Source: Desulfosporosinus sp. OT | GTDB taxonomy: Bacteria > Bacillota > Desulfitobacteriia > Desulfitobacteriales > Desulfitobacteriaceae | Direction of reading: 5' to 3' | DNA: 64,000 nt | NCBI RefSeq assembly: GCF_000224515.1 | Contig: NZ_AGAF01000124.1 | Location: 22,686-86,685 of the forward strand | Shown: piece by piece, positions 1 to 8,133 of the stretch | Numbering within the stretch: the stretch's first letter is position 1 | Layout: every line of letters begins with the position of its first letter | Position numbers and translations under genes: made by a program | The notes under the pieces: model-generated | Seen by the model: the letters and a program-made list of their open reading frames with translations, nothing else | Databases searched by the model: none | Told to the model about the DNA's origin: nothing

Positions 1-495
1 CTTTGCCTGTTGTTCCTCCTGCTGGGCCTTCATTTCGTTTTGCTGGTATGCTGTGATTGAATCTACTTGCTCCTGAGTCAGTATTCCTGATGCAAGCATT
101 TCCGACAGCCAGTCAGCTTTCTTTTCAATTTTTTCGGTTGTTGAGGCCTTTTGGCTTTCAAAATAAGCCTTGCGTTCATCCTCGCTCATTGCCTTGATTT
201 TTTCCATTTCAGCTTTTCTCTCGGCGTTTTTATCTTCCATATAGCTGGTTATCTTGTCGGCAACTTCCTGTGTAATAATCCCTTCCTTAACAAGACTCGC
301 TGCAAGGTCTTTATTAATACCTCTACCTATTTGGCCCTCAAATTGGCCTCCCATTCTGCCGTGACCCCGTCCATCAAATTGTTGTCCCTGAGCCTTCTGG
401 TCTGTGGTAGTCCCTGCAATTGCAGTTATACTTACAGAAAAAATCATTCCACCAATAATAACTGGGCTAAGAATAGTTGCTAATTTTTTATTCAT
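1..495 (-). CDS. Small secreted protein, DUF2680/YckD-like (3' end cut by window edge)
   Basis: The minus frame is open from an ATG at 495 to the window edge (165 codons, no stop), preceded by the ribosome site GGAAGGAGAA. The N-terminus MNKKLATILSPVIIGGMIF... ending in A-I-A-G is a Sec signal peptide. The mature part is hydrophilic and charged and contains two related helical motifs, 'LVKEGIITQEVADKI' (about residues 83-97) and 'MLASGILTQEQVDSI' (about 138-152), as seen in clostridial DUF2680/YckD-like exported proteins. Exact function is unknown. It is divergent from the two-component genes at 797-3027 and is a plausible target of that system. The stop codon lies outside the window. Confidence 0.8.
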   Translation of the reverse strand, partial: MNKKLATILSPVIIGGMIFSVSITAIAGTTTDQKAQGQQFDGRGHGRMGGQFEGQIGRGINKDLAASLVKEGIITQEVADKITSYMEDKNAERKAEMEKIKAMSEDERKAYFESQKASTTEKIEKKADWLSEMLASGILTQEQVDSITAYQQNEMKAQQEEQQAK

Positions 496-796
496 GATTA
501 TTCTCCTTCCTATTTTCAAACTATGTTTTCCTGAGCATGTTTATATATTACTAGCCTACCTTTTCAATTTTATATAGGTATTGTTACAGAACTTCATAAG
601 TTTTGTTACAGTTTTGTCAACAATCCTTTCTTCCCATAGATCGAATCTATATTATGCTATAATTTAGTTGTGACTCTAATTACATAAATTCAAATAGTGC
701 GTAGTTGACTAAATATGTAACTACCCTTGCCAATACAACCTACCAATATAGTATAAAGCCGTAAAGTTTAATTCATATAGAAAGGGTGTTTCAACT
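496..796. promoter_or_regulatory. Divergent intergenic region upstream of the two-component operon
   Basis: This AT-rich 300-base gap separates the divergent secreted protein and response regulator genes. An inverted repeat GTAGTT-N12-AACTAC at 701-724 lies about 70 bases before the response-regulator start and could be an OmpR-type binding site. A TATAAT sits at 658-663 without a convincing -35. No gene is visible. Confidence 0.3.
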
Positions 797-1477
797 TTGG
801 ACAATAAAACCATATTGGTTGTGGATGATGAGTTGAAAATCAGAATTCTTTTGAAGGATTTTCTTATAAGAGAAGGTTTCAACGTTATAGAGTCCTCTGA
901 TGGAAGACATGCCCTTGAGACATTTCAGAGTTCCCACAAGAGTATAGACTTAGTCCTTCTGGATGTTATGCTCCCCGAATATGATGGGTGGACAGTCTGC
1001 AGAGAAATCAGAAAACTATCGGATGTTCCCATAATAATGTTGACTGCAAGAAGTGATGATTTTGATGAGGTCCACGGTTTTGAAATAGGCGCCGATGATT
1101 ATGTTAAAAAGCCTATTAGACCGACCGCCCTAGTCGCAAGAATAAATGCTTTCTTCCGAAGAATGGACAAAGGCAATCAGGAGTCCAAGGTGCTTTCGTT
1201 CGATGGGCTTGAAATCGATGATTCTTCACATGTCGTTAAAGTAAACAATAAGGAAGTCGTATTAAGTCCCAAAGAATATGTTCTATTATTGATTCTGGTT
1301 GAAAGCAAGGGCCAAACAATATCCCGTGAGCAGCTGTTAAATCGTGTTTGGGGGTATGATTACTTTGGAGGCCTCAGAACCGTAGATACGCATATTAACA
1401 GGCTGAGAATAAAATTAGGTGAAAAGGACTATCTCATAACCACAATTAGAGGCTTCGGATATAGATTTGAGGGATGA
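797..1477 (+). CDS. OmpR/PhoB-family response regulator
   Basis: 226 residues. The N-terminal receiver has acidic pair D10/D11, phosphoacceptor D56 in 'LVLLDVMLP', T83 and K105 ('VKKP'). The C-terminal winged-helix DNA-binding domain (about 130-226) ends with the family signature 'RTVDTHINRLRIKLGE...TIRGFGYRFEG'. The start is TTG, chosen because GAAAGGG sits about ten bases upstream and the first residues (DNKTILVVDDE) begin the receiver fold directly. The stop overlaps the kinase ATG by four bases (ATGA), so the two are translationally coupled. Its target genes are not known; the divergent secreted protein is the nearest candidate. Confidence 0.93.
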   Translation: MDNKTILVVDDELKIRILLKDFLIREGFNVIESSDGRHALETFQSSHKSIDLVLLDVMLPEYDGWTVCREIRKLSDVPIIMLTARSDDFDEVHGFEIGADDYVKKPIRPTALVARINAFFRRMDKGNQESKVLSFDGLEIDDSSHVVKVNNKEVVLSPKEYVLLLILVESKGQTISREQLLNRVWGYDYFGGLRTVDTHINRLRIKLGEKDYLITTIRGFGYRFEG

Positions 1478-3027
1478 TTATGAACTTGCCAATTCGGCTT
1501 AAGCTTTTTATATATATGACAATAAGTATTATTCTCTTTGCAATACTCCTATATGGTTCAAATACTTTTTTTGCCGAAAAATATTATATGAGTTATAAAA
1601 AGAGCACTCTTATCGAAAGCAGTGCCAAGCTTGCAGACCTGATAGTCGGAAAAAGTACGTCCTCTGACTTTAACGATGAGAATCTTATCTATCAAATCAG
1701 TACTATCGAAAAAAGTATCGGTGGAACAATATTCATTGGAACTATTGATGGCAAACTATTTTATCCTCAACAGAACGGCCGTGGTTTTCCTCAAAGGCCT
1801 GTCTTCATGACCGATCCAACTTTTAACCTTAGAAATAAATCGGACACGCCTCCTCCCAAGAGTTGGCTCAGGTCTTTCGGTCAATCCAAAAGGGGTGTGA
1901 AAGACTGGGAGCAATATGATGCGAATTCCTTTTTTTTCATTACCCAGGACACTAATTTCAAGATTGATACCCTTAGCTATCAGACCAAACTGGCGAATAA
2001 TGTATTGATCTTAGTATGGATACCCATGACCGGAATATCGGAAAGTGCTGCTATATCAAATAAGTTTACTGCAATTATCGGACTAATAACCATCTTTATA
2101 ACTGCACTATGGGCTTTGTATATTTCCGGACGTTTCACCCACCCCATAGCTGAGATGAACAGAATTACTAAGAAAATGGCTGAACTGGATTTTTCACAGG
2201 TCCTTAAAATCGATCGGAAGGATGAAATTGGCCAGTTATCACAGAGCATAAATCATCTATCCTACAATCTGGATGATGCAATCAATGAATTAAACTGCAG
2301 AAACAGGCTGTTGGAACAGGATATAGAGCGTGAACGGAAGCTTGATAATATGAGGCGAAAGTTTATTTCCAACGTATCCCATGAACTTAAAACCCCTATC
2401 TTCCTCATTCAAGGTTATGCCGATGGTCTTAAATCAAATGTTGTCTCTGATGAAGAGAAAAGGAATTTCTATTGTGATGTTATTATGGAGGAATCCGAAA
2501 AGATGGATAACCTAGTAAAGGATCTCTTAGACCTGTCTCAAATCGAATCGGGTATTTTCCCTGTAAACAAGACGAATTTTAACGTTAAGCTTATTATTAA
2601 TGATACTATCTCAAAATATGAACCTATTCTGAGTGAAAAGAATATTCATCTGAACGTGGATATGGAAGAGGATTTAGAAGTTAATGCCGACCCTGTAAGG
2701 ATTGAGCAAATTATAGTCAACTTAATGACTAATGCAATCGATCATGCAGAAGGCGATAAAGTCATTAAACTTTCGGTAAAACCAACAGCCGAAAAAGTCA
2801 GGGTCTCTGTGTTCAATACGGGTCGTGCAATTCCCGACGATGCGCTGGATAAAATCTGGTCCAGCTTTTACAAGATTGATCAAGCCAGAACACGCGGCTT
2901 CGGTGGCACAGGTCTTGGCCTTTCGATAGTCAGAGCTATCCAGGAAGCCCATGCAAATGAGTATGGGGTATCAAATGTCGAGAATGGCGTAGAATTCTGG
3001 TTTGATATCTGTTGGGGTCAAAGATAA
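1474..3027 (+). CDS. Membrane sensor histidine kinase
   Basis: 517 residues, partner of the preceding regulator. A first membrane helix (about 9-30), an extracytoplasmic sensor of about 160 residues and a second helix (about 198-218) are followed by a HAMP domain, a HisKA domain with phosphoacceptor H303 in 'NVSHELKTP', and an ATPase domain with N-box 'NLMTNAIDHA', G1-like 'FNTGRAIPDD' and G2 'GFGGTGLGLSIV'. The architecture is that of EnvZ/PhoR-type kinases. The ligand is unknown; the sensor region has no family I recognise. The sequence after 3027 shows no clear terminator. Confidence 0.93.
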   Translation: MIMNLPIRLKLFIYMTISIILFAILLYGSNTFFAEKYYMSYKKSTLIESSAKLADLIVGKSTSSDFNDENLIYQISTIEKSIGGTIFIGTIDGKLFYPQQNGRGFPQRPVFMTDPTFNLRNKSDTPPPKSWLRSFGQSKRGVKDWEQYDANSFFFITQDTNFKIDTLSYQTKLANNVLILVWIPMTGISESAAISNKFTAIIGLITIFITALWALYISGRFTHPIAEMNRITKKMAELDFSQVLKIDRKDEIGQLSQSINHLSYNLDDAINELNCRNRLLEQDIERERKLDNMRRKFISNVSHELKTPIFLIQGYADGLKSNVVSDEEKRNFYCDVIMEESEKMDNLVKDLLDLSQIESGIFPVNKTNFNVKLIINDTISKYEPILSEKNIHLNVDMEEDLEVNADPVRIEQIIVNLMTNAIDHAEGDKVIKLSVKPTAEKVRVSVFNTGRAIPDDALDKIWSSFYKIDQARTRGFGGTGLGLSIVRAIQEAHANEYGVSNVENGVEFWFDICWGQR

Positions 3028-3059
3028 CCATTGAAAGATGTCTTTTCGCCACCACTTCC

Positions 3060-3255
3060 TATTTCTTAATCCAAAGTATCCATAAGACGTAGTACCTGTA
3101 GAACCAGCCTCGACTCAATCCATTTGACCAACAAACTTCCCATTTTTTTTTAGGATAGCTGCAAAATATCCTACATCATCCTGATGATAATATTTAAACT
3201 GAGTTTCAATCCAGTTGTTGATTTTGATCATCAGTAAAAGTATGCTCCCATGGTT
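3060..3255 (-). pseudogene. Remnant of a GNAT-family acetyltransferase
   Basis: On the minus strand a frame reads 'WEHTFTDDQNQQ' and, after a frameshift, 'NWIETQFKYYHQDDVGYFAAILKKNG' then 'KFVGQM', followed by a stop. This resembles the segment of GNAT acetyltransferases leading to the central beta strands. The N-terminus is missing and the C-terminal half is not readable. The rest of 3028-3430 holds nothing I recognise. Confidence 0.5.
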
Positions 3256-3407
3256 AATTGCGCTTCACTTTTGTGTATTGCTCCCTCTCGATATAGGTAG
3301 TAGTAAACTCCAAAACCGATGTTGAGATATACTACCGTGGACTATATCAAGATTTACCCGTTGTTTCCCCATTTTTAGTGCATCGGTAGTTATAAAATGT
3401 ACCACAC

Positions 3408-3436
3408 TTGCTCATTTTTTTAAAAGGATATATAAT
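3408..3436 (+). promoter_or_regulatory. Promoter of the presumed antitoxin RNA
   Basis: TTGCTC (3408-3413), 17-base spacer, perfect TATAAT (3431-3436), pointing into the 3' end of the oppositely oriented toxin gene. It is placed where type I antitoxin promoters are expected. Confidence 0.6.
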
Positions 3437-3442
3437 TAATAC

Positions 3443-3567
3443 ACAAGAATTTGCATAAAATAAAGCTAGGATGCTGGTAACATCCTAGCTGCACAACTAC
3501 CGCAGTTATGGGCGGCAATAGGGTCACGAAAAAGTAGCTTCCGTGTAAGGGTGGGCTACTTTTTCAT
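3443..3567 (+). ncRNA. Probable antisense antitoxin RNA of a type I toxin-antitoxin locus
   Basis: A transcript starting about seven bases after the TATAAT at 3431 would contain a strong hairpin (arms about 3466-3475 and 3481-3490, GCTAGGATG/CATCCTAGC). It would end at a terminator with an 11-bp perfect stem (3528-3538 with 3555-3565). It would be about 125 nt and complementary to the toxin mRNA 3' UTR and last codons, as with SR4/BsrG-type antitoxins of Bacillus. The extents are inferred from sequence only. Confidence 0.55.
3528..3565. terminator. Bidirectional terminator shared by toxin mRNA and antitoxin RNA
   Basis: Perfect 11-bp inverted repeat (GAAAAAGTAGC / GCTACTTTTTC) with a T-run on one side and, on the other strand, on the other. 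The toxin stop codon TAG at 3556-3558 lies inside the stem. Confidence 0.7.
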
Positions 3568-3639
3568 TATATCTTTGAGCATCAAAACGACTAACGTCGC
3601 AAATGCAATCATTAGTGAAAGTGTTTGATACACGCTCAT
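3556..3639 (-). CDS. Type I toxin, holin-like hydrophobic peptide (TxpA/BsrG/Hol_Tox type)
   Basis: 27 codons on the minus strand, ATG at 3639, after the very strong ribosome site AAAGGGGGTGAGG. The peptide begins MSVYQTLSL, has one hydrophobic helix containing 'LMIAFATLVVLML' and ends in a lysine-rich tail (KDIMKK). This is the classic layout of 'putative holin-like toxin' peptides of type I systems in Firmicutes. The 5' leader contains AGGGTGGGC, perfectly complementary to GCCCACCCT just after the stop. Further complementary blocks (GGGCGGC/GCCGCCC, ACAACT/AGTTGT) suggest a folded 5'-3' mRNA that hides the ribosome site. Expected action is membrane insertion. It is too short for standard gene callers. 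Confidence 0.75.
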   Translation of the reverse strand: MSVYQTLSLMIAFATLVVLMLKDIMKK

Positions 3640-3702
3640 AAGCCTCACCCCCTTTCGGGAGATTTTGGCCGCCCACCCTGCCCTATAGAGTTGTACAGGC
3701 TG

Positions 3703-3731
3703 ATTATATCACGGAGCAATATGATTGACTA
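3703..3731 (-). promoter_or_regulatory. Toxin gene promoter
   Basis: On the minus strand TATAAT (3703-3708) preceded at 17 bases by TAGTCA. It would give a leader of about 55-60 nt before the toxin ATG. It overlaps the end of the manganese-catalase remnant. Confidence 0.45.
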
Positions 3732-3860
3732 TATTGTTACTTTTGTAAACGATAATTCACTATCTTTTCCTGCATAATGTTCGAGTAACACCTTTGCAAA
3801 GATCGGATCTTGACGTTCAACATGAACCGGATAAAACAAACGCTTTCGATAATTAAACAT
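3729..3860 (-). pseudogene. Truncated N-terminus of a manganese-catalase-like protein (CotJC type)
   Basis: 43 codons, ATG at 3860 with an intact ribosome site (AGGGGGGATGAAA). The peptide begins MFNYRKRLFYPVHVERQDP and continues '..FAKVLLEHYAGKDSEL', the start of manganese catalase / spore-coat CotJC proteins (YPV-V---DP--A--L---YGG-DGEL). A family member would continue for about 150-230 more residues, but here the frame runs into TAG at the toxin promoter. Either a truncation left a 5' stub or the toxin locus inserted at this point. Confidence 0.55.
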
Positions 3861-3866
3861 TTTCAT

Positions 3867-4465
3867 CCCCCCTTAGATAGGGCACCCTACCTATATCATA
3901 TGAAGGAAAAATCTCAGCGGTCACAAAGGGAGACTTTTTCCAAGATCACGGCAAATACTGTTTCTAGTTTCATGGAATGTTTATTTATTCAGGACTTTAG
4001 TCCTATATAACTTAGGGCTAACGCCATATGCTCATTGTTACCTTTCTCCACTAAACTGGAGTAAAGAAGGGAAGGGTGATGATGGCAAATGTCTTCTGGC
4101 TTTGATAATATCGATTCCAACCAAGACCAAAGGGTCCCATCACAAGAGGTTGATAATATCTCAGCGTGGTATCGACGAATTACCGAATATCTCCTAACCA
4201 AGAGAGTTCAACAGTTGGTATCGATGCCCGATGCAACCCGTAGCATGGATGTCTTTGGTCGCGGATCTCTCTTCGATAGTTCGATTTAATTCTCTCCAAT
4301 AGGGACATACAATGATTCGTAACCTGCATACATCATGGTTGCCCTAATGTATCAACTTGTTCAATAAAGACACATGTGCCCAAGGAGATAGTAGTTAGCT
4401 AGCAGATTCCCGGCTAAAAGCGTTTGGTTCGAATGTAAAGAAAACTTGACTGGCGCCCACGAAGA
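3867..4465. other. Gene-poor stretch with no recognisable gene
   Basis: Short open frames of 66-70 codons occur on both strands but lack ribosome sites or recognisable motifs. A near-palindrome GATAGGGCACCCTACCTAT lies at about 3876-3894. I see no other structure. Confidence 0.4.
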
Positions 4466-4532
4466 CACTGTCTTCGCACGAATTAACCCTTCTTGCAGTC
4501 ACTGTCTTCGCACGTATTAGCATTCTTGCAGT
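4466..4532. repeat. Two tandem copies of a 33-34 base repeat
   Basis: 4466-4499 and 4500-4532 share CACTGTCTTCGCACG, then ATTA, then TTCTTGCAGT, differing at a few positions. An overlapping inverted repeat CGAAGACA-C-TGTCTTCG (4460-4476) could form a hairpin. Function unknown. Confidence 0.7.
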
Positions 4533-4566
4533 ATGCAACGAAAGTTATACTTTCTGATAAGTAAAA

Positions 4567-4609
4567 AAAAGACTTCCCAGAAATTCTATGAATTAATGGG
4601 AAGTCTTTA
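4567..4609. terminator. Terminator of the pur operon
   Basis: Perfect stem AAAGACTTCCC (4568-4578) / GGGAAGTCTTT (4598-4608) with A/T runs on both sides, about 65 bases past the purD stop. Confidence 0.85.
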
Positions 4610-4671
4610 AATTTTAAAATTAAAAAGGGTCCAACGAGAATCTCTATATCTAAGTCCCCTATTCCAGAGGA

Positions 4672-5931
4672 CTAGAGCCCTTTAACACCAATATCTCTTC
4701 GAAAATGAGCCTTCGGGAAATCGATTTTCTCCACAAGTTCATACGCTTTTTCCCGGGCCTGTTGCAGTGTTTTTCCTTCGGACGTGATCCCTAACACCCG
4801 ACCACCAGTACTTAGAAGCTGCCCCTCACTGATTTCTGTTCCGGCATGAAATATGACTGAGTCCTGACCGCTTAGCTCAGGCAAATGGATTGGAACCCCT
4901 TTTTCATAAGCTAATGGATAACCCGGGGCAGCCATCACGACACAAACCGCAACCTCTTCTTTCCACTCCAGCCGGGCCTCAGACAAACGTCCTTCTGTAC
5001 ATGCCCAAAGGATCGGCAAGAGATCAGATTTTAGTCGTTTCATCACTACCTGTGTCTCTGGATCGCCAAATCGGACATTGTATTCCAGAATTTTTGGGCC
5101 TCGTTGCGTGAGCATCAGACCCAAGAATAACACGCCTTGAAATGGGGTCCCTCTTTCTCTCATAACTTGTAAGGTCGGCGAAACGAAGTCTTTCATAACG
5201 CTTACTTCAAGTTCAGCTGTCCAAATTGGAGGTGGGCTATACGTCCCCATTCCCCCAGTGTTAAGCCCCAGGTCGCCCTCTAAAGCCCTCTTGTGGTCTT
5301 GAACCGGAACCATAGGGCATGCAGTTACTCCGTCTGAGAAACAAAGCAAGCTCACTTCTTGCCCCTCCAAGAATTCTTCAATAACCAATTTCTTGCCAGC
5401 TGAACCAAATCCGCCGTCCATTATTTCATCGACAGCCTGCAGAGCTGTTTCCAAGTCCATTGCTACAATGACACCTTTACCCGCAGCCAACCCGTCCGCC
5501 TTTAAAACGCAGGGGGCCCCGATGGTCCTGACATAAGCCTTCGCCTGATCAGAATCATCAAAAATTTCCCATTCCGCTGTTGGAATTTTGGCACTTTCCA
5601 TTATGGTTTTAGCAAAGGATTTACTTCCCTCTAACTGAGCCGCCGCCTGAGTCGGTCCAAAAATTCGTAGACCCGCTGCTTGAAAGGCATCCACAATCCC
5701 TAAACTCAAAGGATCTTCTGGTCCAACCAAGGTTAAATCGATCTTCTCTTGGAACGCAAATTCCACTAATGCAGGAATGTCGTTAGACGAAATAGGAACA
5801 TTCCACAATACGGTTCCTGCATTGCCCGGCGCAACAAACAGGCGCTCTAGTTCGGTGCTTTGGGCAATTTTCCAGGCCAAAGCATGTTCCCGTCCTCCAT
5901 TGCCTACGATTAACACACGAAGCTTTTTCAC
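4672..5931 (-). CDS. purD: Phosphoribosylamine-glycine ligase
   Basis: Second step of purine synthesis: phosphoribosylamine + glycine + ATP gives GAR. 419 residues, the usual length. It has an ATP-grasp fold: N-terminal 'RVLIVGNGGREHALAWK', 'LVGPEDPL', central 'VLKADGLAAGKGVIVA' and 'LNTGGMGTYSP', then 'LEYNVRFGDPETQ'. I place the start at the GTG at 5931, not the upstream ATG at 5952, because GAGGTG lies a few bases before it and the protein then begins MKKLRVLIVGNGG as in the family. It is the last gene of the pur operon and ends at the terminator at 4567. Confidence 0.95.
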   Translation of the reverse strand: MKKLRVLIVGNGGREHALAWKIAQSTELERLFVAPGNAGTVLWNVPISSNDIPALVEFAFQEKIDLTLVGPEDPLSLGIVDAFQAAGLRIFGPTQAAAQLEGSKSFAKTIMESAKIPTAEWEIFDDSDQAKAYVRTIGAPCVLKADGLAAGKGVIVAMDLETALQAVDEIMDGGFGSAGKKLVIEEFLEGQEVSLLCFSDGVTACPMVPVQDHKRALEGDLGLNTGGMGTYSPPPIWTAELEVSVMKDFVSPTLQVMRERGTPFQGVLFLGLMLTQRGPKILEYNVRFGDPETQVVMKRLKSDLLPILWACTEGRLSEARLEWKEEVAVCVVMAAPGYPLAYEKGVPIHLPELSGQDSVIFHAGTEISEGQLLSTGGRVLGITSEGKTLQQAREKAYELVEKIDFPKAHFRRDIGVKGL

Positions 5932-5974
5932 TCTTTCACCTCGTCTCCCCAATTATCAAGGCCCTCATTAATAT

Positions 5975-7519
5975 TTAATGCTGAAAATGGCGTCGATGCG
6001 TAAAGACCATAATTATGTTCAAACGATTAGCAGCCTCAATGACTGCAGCATCTTTGAGAGATCCACCCGGTTGGATAATTGCACGAATTCCTGCCTTGGC
6101 CGCTGCTTCAATCGAGTCAGGGAAAGGAAAGAAAGCATCGGAGGCCAAATAAGCTCCTTTAACATTATCCCCAGCTTGTTCAAGGGCAATATTGACGGAT
6201 CCTACCCGATTCATCTGACCAGCTCCAACACCCAGGGTTTGTTTTTGATTTGTAACGACAATAGCGTTTGACTTAACATGTTTAACAACTCGCCAAGCAA
6301 AATCAAGTGCTGACAGATCCTCTTCAGTCGGCTTAAGGTCTGTGACAACATCCCATTCGCTGACAGGCGTCGTGCCTCGATCAACCTCCTGCACGAGATA
6401 TCCTCCATCAACACTTTTCAACATCCAGCCATGATTCGTTTTACTAGCATCTCCTCTTCCGACTACAAAGAGCCGAAGATTTGCTTTCGCACTAAGGATC
6501 TCGCGAGCTTCTGGACTGAACTCCGGTGCAATAATTACTTCATAGAAACACTCTTTAATAGCATCTGCGCAGGGCCCATCTACCACCCGGTTAAAGGCGA
6601 TTATCCCACCAAAAGCGGAAACGGGGTCGGCCGCGAAGGCAGTCTCATAAGCCTCCAAGGGCGTCGTACCCATAGCGACTCCACAAGGATTCGAGTGCTT
6701 GATGATCGTCGCCGCACAGGATTCAAACTCACGCGCGATCTTCCAAGCAGAATCCATGTCCGCCCAATTATTATAGGAAAGTTCTTTCCCTTGCAGCTGT
6801 TTTCCATTGGCCAGAGTTCCTTCCTCTGCTTCCGCATTTATGTAAAACGCTGCTTTCTGTTGCGGATTCTCTCCATAACGCAACTCTTGAACTTTTTGAG
6901 CCGTTAAACGAAGTGTCGTCGGAAAACCGCTGATAGATTCAACCTGTCGTTCCAGATAACCAGCAATAAGGCGATCATACTCCGCAGTGTGGGCAAAGGC
7001 TTCAGCTGCCAAACGCTTGCGCATCCCCGCTGAAACAGTTCCTGCTTCGCGAAGAACACTCAAAACTTCTCCATAGGATTCTGGATTGACCAGGACAACA
7101 ACGCGCCCGTGATTTTTGGCGGCGGCGCGAACCATCGTCGGACCACCAACGTCGATATTTTCAATCGCCTCTTCAAAGCTCACTCCAGGCTTGGCGATCG
7201 TCTCCCGAAACGGATAAAGATTGACGACAACCAAATCAATAAAGTTAATTCCGTTTCGCTCCATTTGCTCCCGATGTTCCTCACAATCCATCGCTAAAAT
7301 ACCGCCATGAATTAAAGGATGCAGCGTCTTCACTCGACCATCCAAAACTTCTGGAAATCCGGTGACTTCACTAACATACTTAACCGAAACATTAGCCTGG
7401 TCCAGGGCTTTAAACGTCCCCCCAGTAGAAATTAATTCAAAACCTAACTCCACAAGACCACGTGCAAAATCGATAATCCCCGTCTTGTCCGAAACACTGA
7501 TTATAGCTCTTCGCTTCAT
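5975..7519 (-). CDS. purH: Bifunctional AICAR transformylase / IMP cyclohydrolase
   Basis: Last two steps to IMP. 514 residues, normal length. The N-terminal MGS-like IMP cyclohydrolase domain (1 to about 145: 'AIISVSDKTGIIDFARGLVELGFELISTGGT', 'VGGPTMVRAAAKN') is followed by the transformylase domain ('RYGENPQQKAAFY', 'GKELSYNNWAD', 'IKHSNPCGVA', 'DPVSAFGGI', 'GAGQMNRV', ending in 'MVFTHRRHF'). The ATG overlaps the purN stop by four bases, so translation is probably coupled. Confidence 0.97.
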   Translation of the reverse strand: MKRRAIISVSDKTGIIDFARGLVELGFELISTGGTFKALDQANVSVKYVSEVTGFPEVLDGRVKTLHPLIHGGILAMDCEEHREQMERNGINFIDLVVVNLYPFRETIAKPGVSFEEAIENIDVGGPTMVRAAAKNHGRVVVLVNPESYGEVLSVLREAGTVSAGMRKRLAAEAFAHTAEYDRLIAGYLERQVESISGFPTTLRLTAQKVQELRYGENPQQKAAFYINAEAEEGTLANGKQLQGKELSYNNWADMDSAWKIAREFESCAATIIKHSNPCGVAMGTTPLEAYETAFAADPVSAFGGIIAFNRVVDGPCADAIKECFYEVIIAPEFSPEAREILSAKANLRLFVVGRGDASKTNHGWMLKSVDGGYLVQEVDRGTTPVSEWDVVTDLKPTEEDLSALDFAWRVVKHVKSNAIVVTNQKQTLGVGAGQMNRVGSVNIALEQAGDNVKGAYLASDAFFPFPDSIEAAAKAGIRAIIQPGGSLKDAAVIEAANRLNIIMVFTHRRHFQH

Positions 7520-8133
7520 TCTAACCCCTCCTGCTGCAAAATCTGAACCCGGCGCCCGGTTCGCTCCACCTTTCCTGAGACGAACCTGCGAACGGCCTCG
7601 GGATACAGCCGATGTTCTACCTCTAAAATTCTCTGCGCTAAACTGTCTTCCGTATCCCCCGGCAACACCGACACCGCTTCCTGTAAAACAATGGGCCCAC
7701 TATCTAAACCTTCATCTACAAAATGTACCGTACACCCGCTCACCTTGACCCCATATTCCAGAGCTTGACGCTGGGCGTGAAGTCCTGGAAAAGCTGGAAG
7801 TAACGAAGGATGGATATTCATAACTGGAAAATTAGCCTGGCGAATAAATTTCGGACCTAACACCCTCATATACCCCGCCAGGAGTAAAAGTTCCACTTGA
7901 TTTTCCCGCATCCAGATCAGAAGATCTTCCTCTTGTGCTTGACGATGTGGGTAATCTCCAACCGGAAAAACACGGGTCGAAATTCCAGCCTCCTTGGCAC
8001 GCTCGAGCGCCGCAGCTCCCAATTGATCTGACCCTACAGCCACAATTTCAATAGGGAGAGTACCACTTTCGCTGGCCTTAATTAAAGCTTCAAGATTACT
8101 TCCCCGACCTGAAGCTAATATCGCAGTTCTCAA
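7516..8133 (-). CDS. purN: Phosphoribosylglycinamide formyltransferase
   Basis: Transfers formyl from 10-formyl-THF to GAR. 205 residues. Visible are the N-terminal '[15 protein letters not shown]', formyl-folate site '[14 protein letters not shown]', catalytic '[44 protein letters not shown]' (N, H and D of the triad). It overlaps purM upstream and purH downstream by four bases each. The folate-dependent enzyme is used; no formate-dependent purT is seen here. Confidence 0.96.
   Translation of the reverse strand: MRTAILASGRGSNLEALIKASESGTLPIEIVAVGSDQLGAAALERAKEAGISTRVFPVGDYPHRQAQEEDLLIWMRENQVELLLLAGYMRVLGPKFIRQANFPVMNIHPSLLPAFPGLHAQRQALEYGVKVSGCTVHFVDEGLDSGPIVLQEAVSVLPGDTEDSLAQRILEVEHRLYPEAVRRFVSGKVERTGRRVQILQQEGLE

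Noticed and set aside
151-483. 110-codon plus-strand open frame
   Set aside because: Antisense to the secreted protein on the minus strand, which has a signal peptide and a good ribosome site.
4089-4289. 66-codon plus-strand frame (MSSGFDNIDSNQ...)
   Set aside because: No ribosome site, no recognisable motif, overlaps other short frames in a decayed region.
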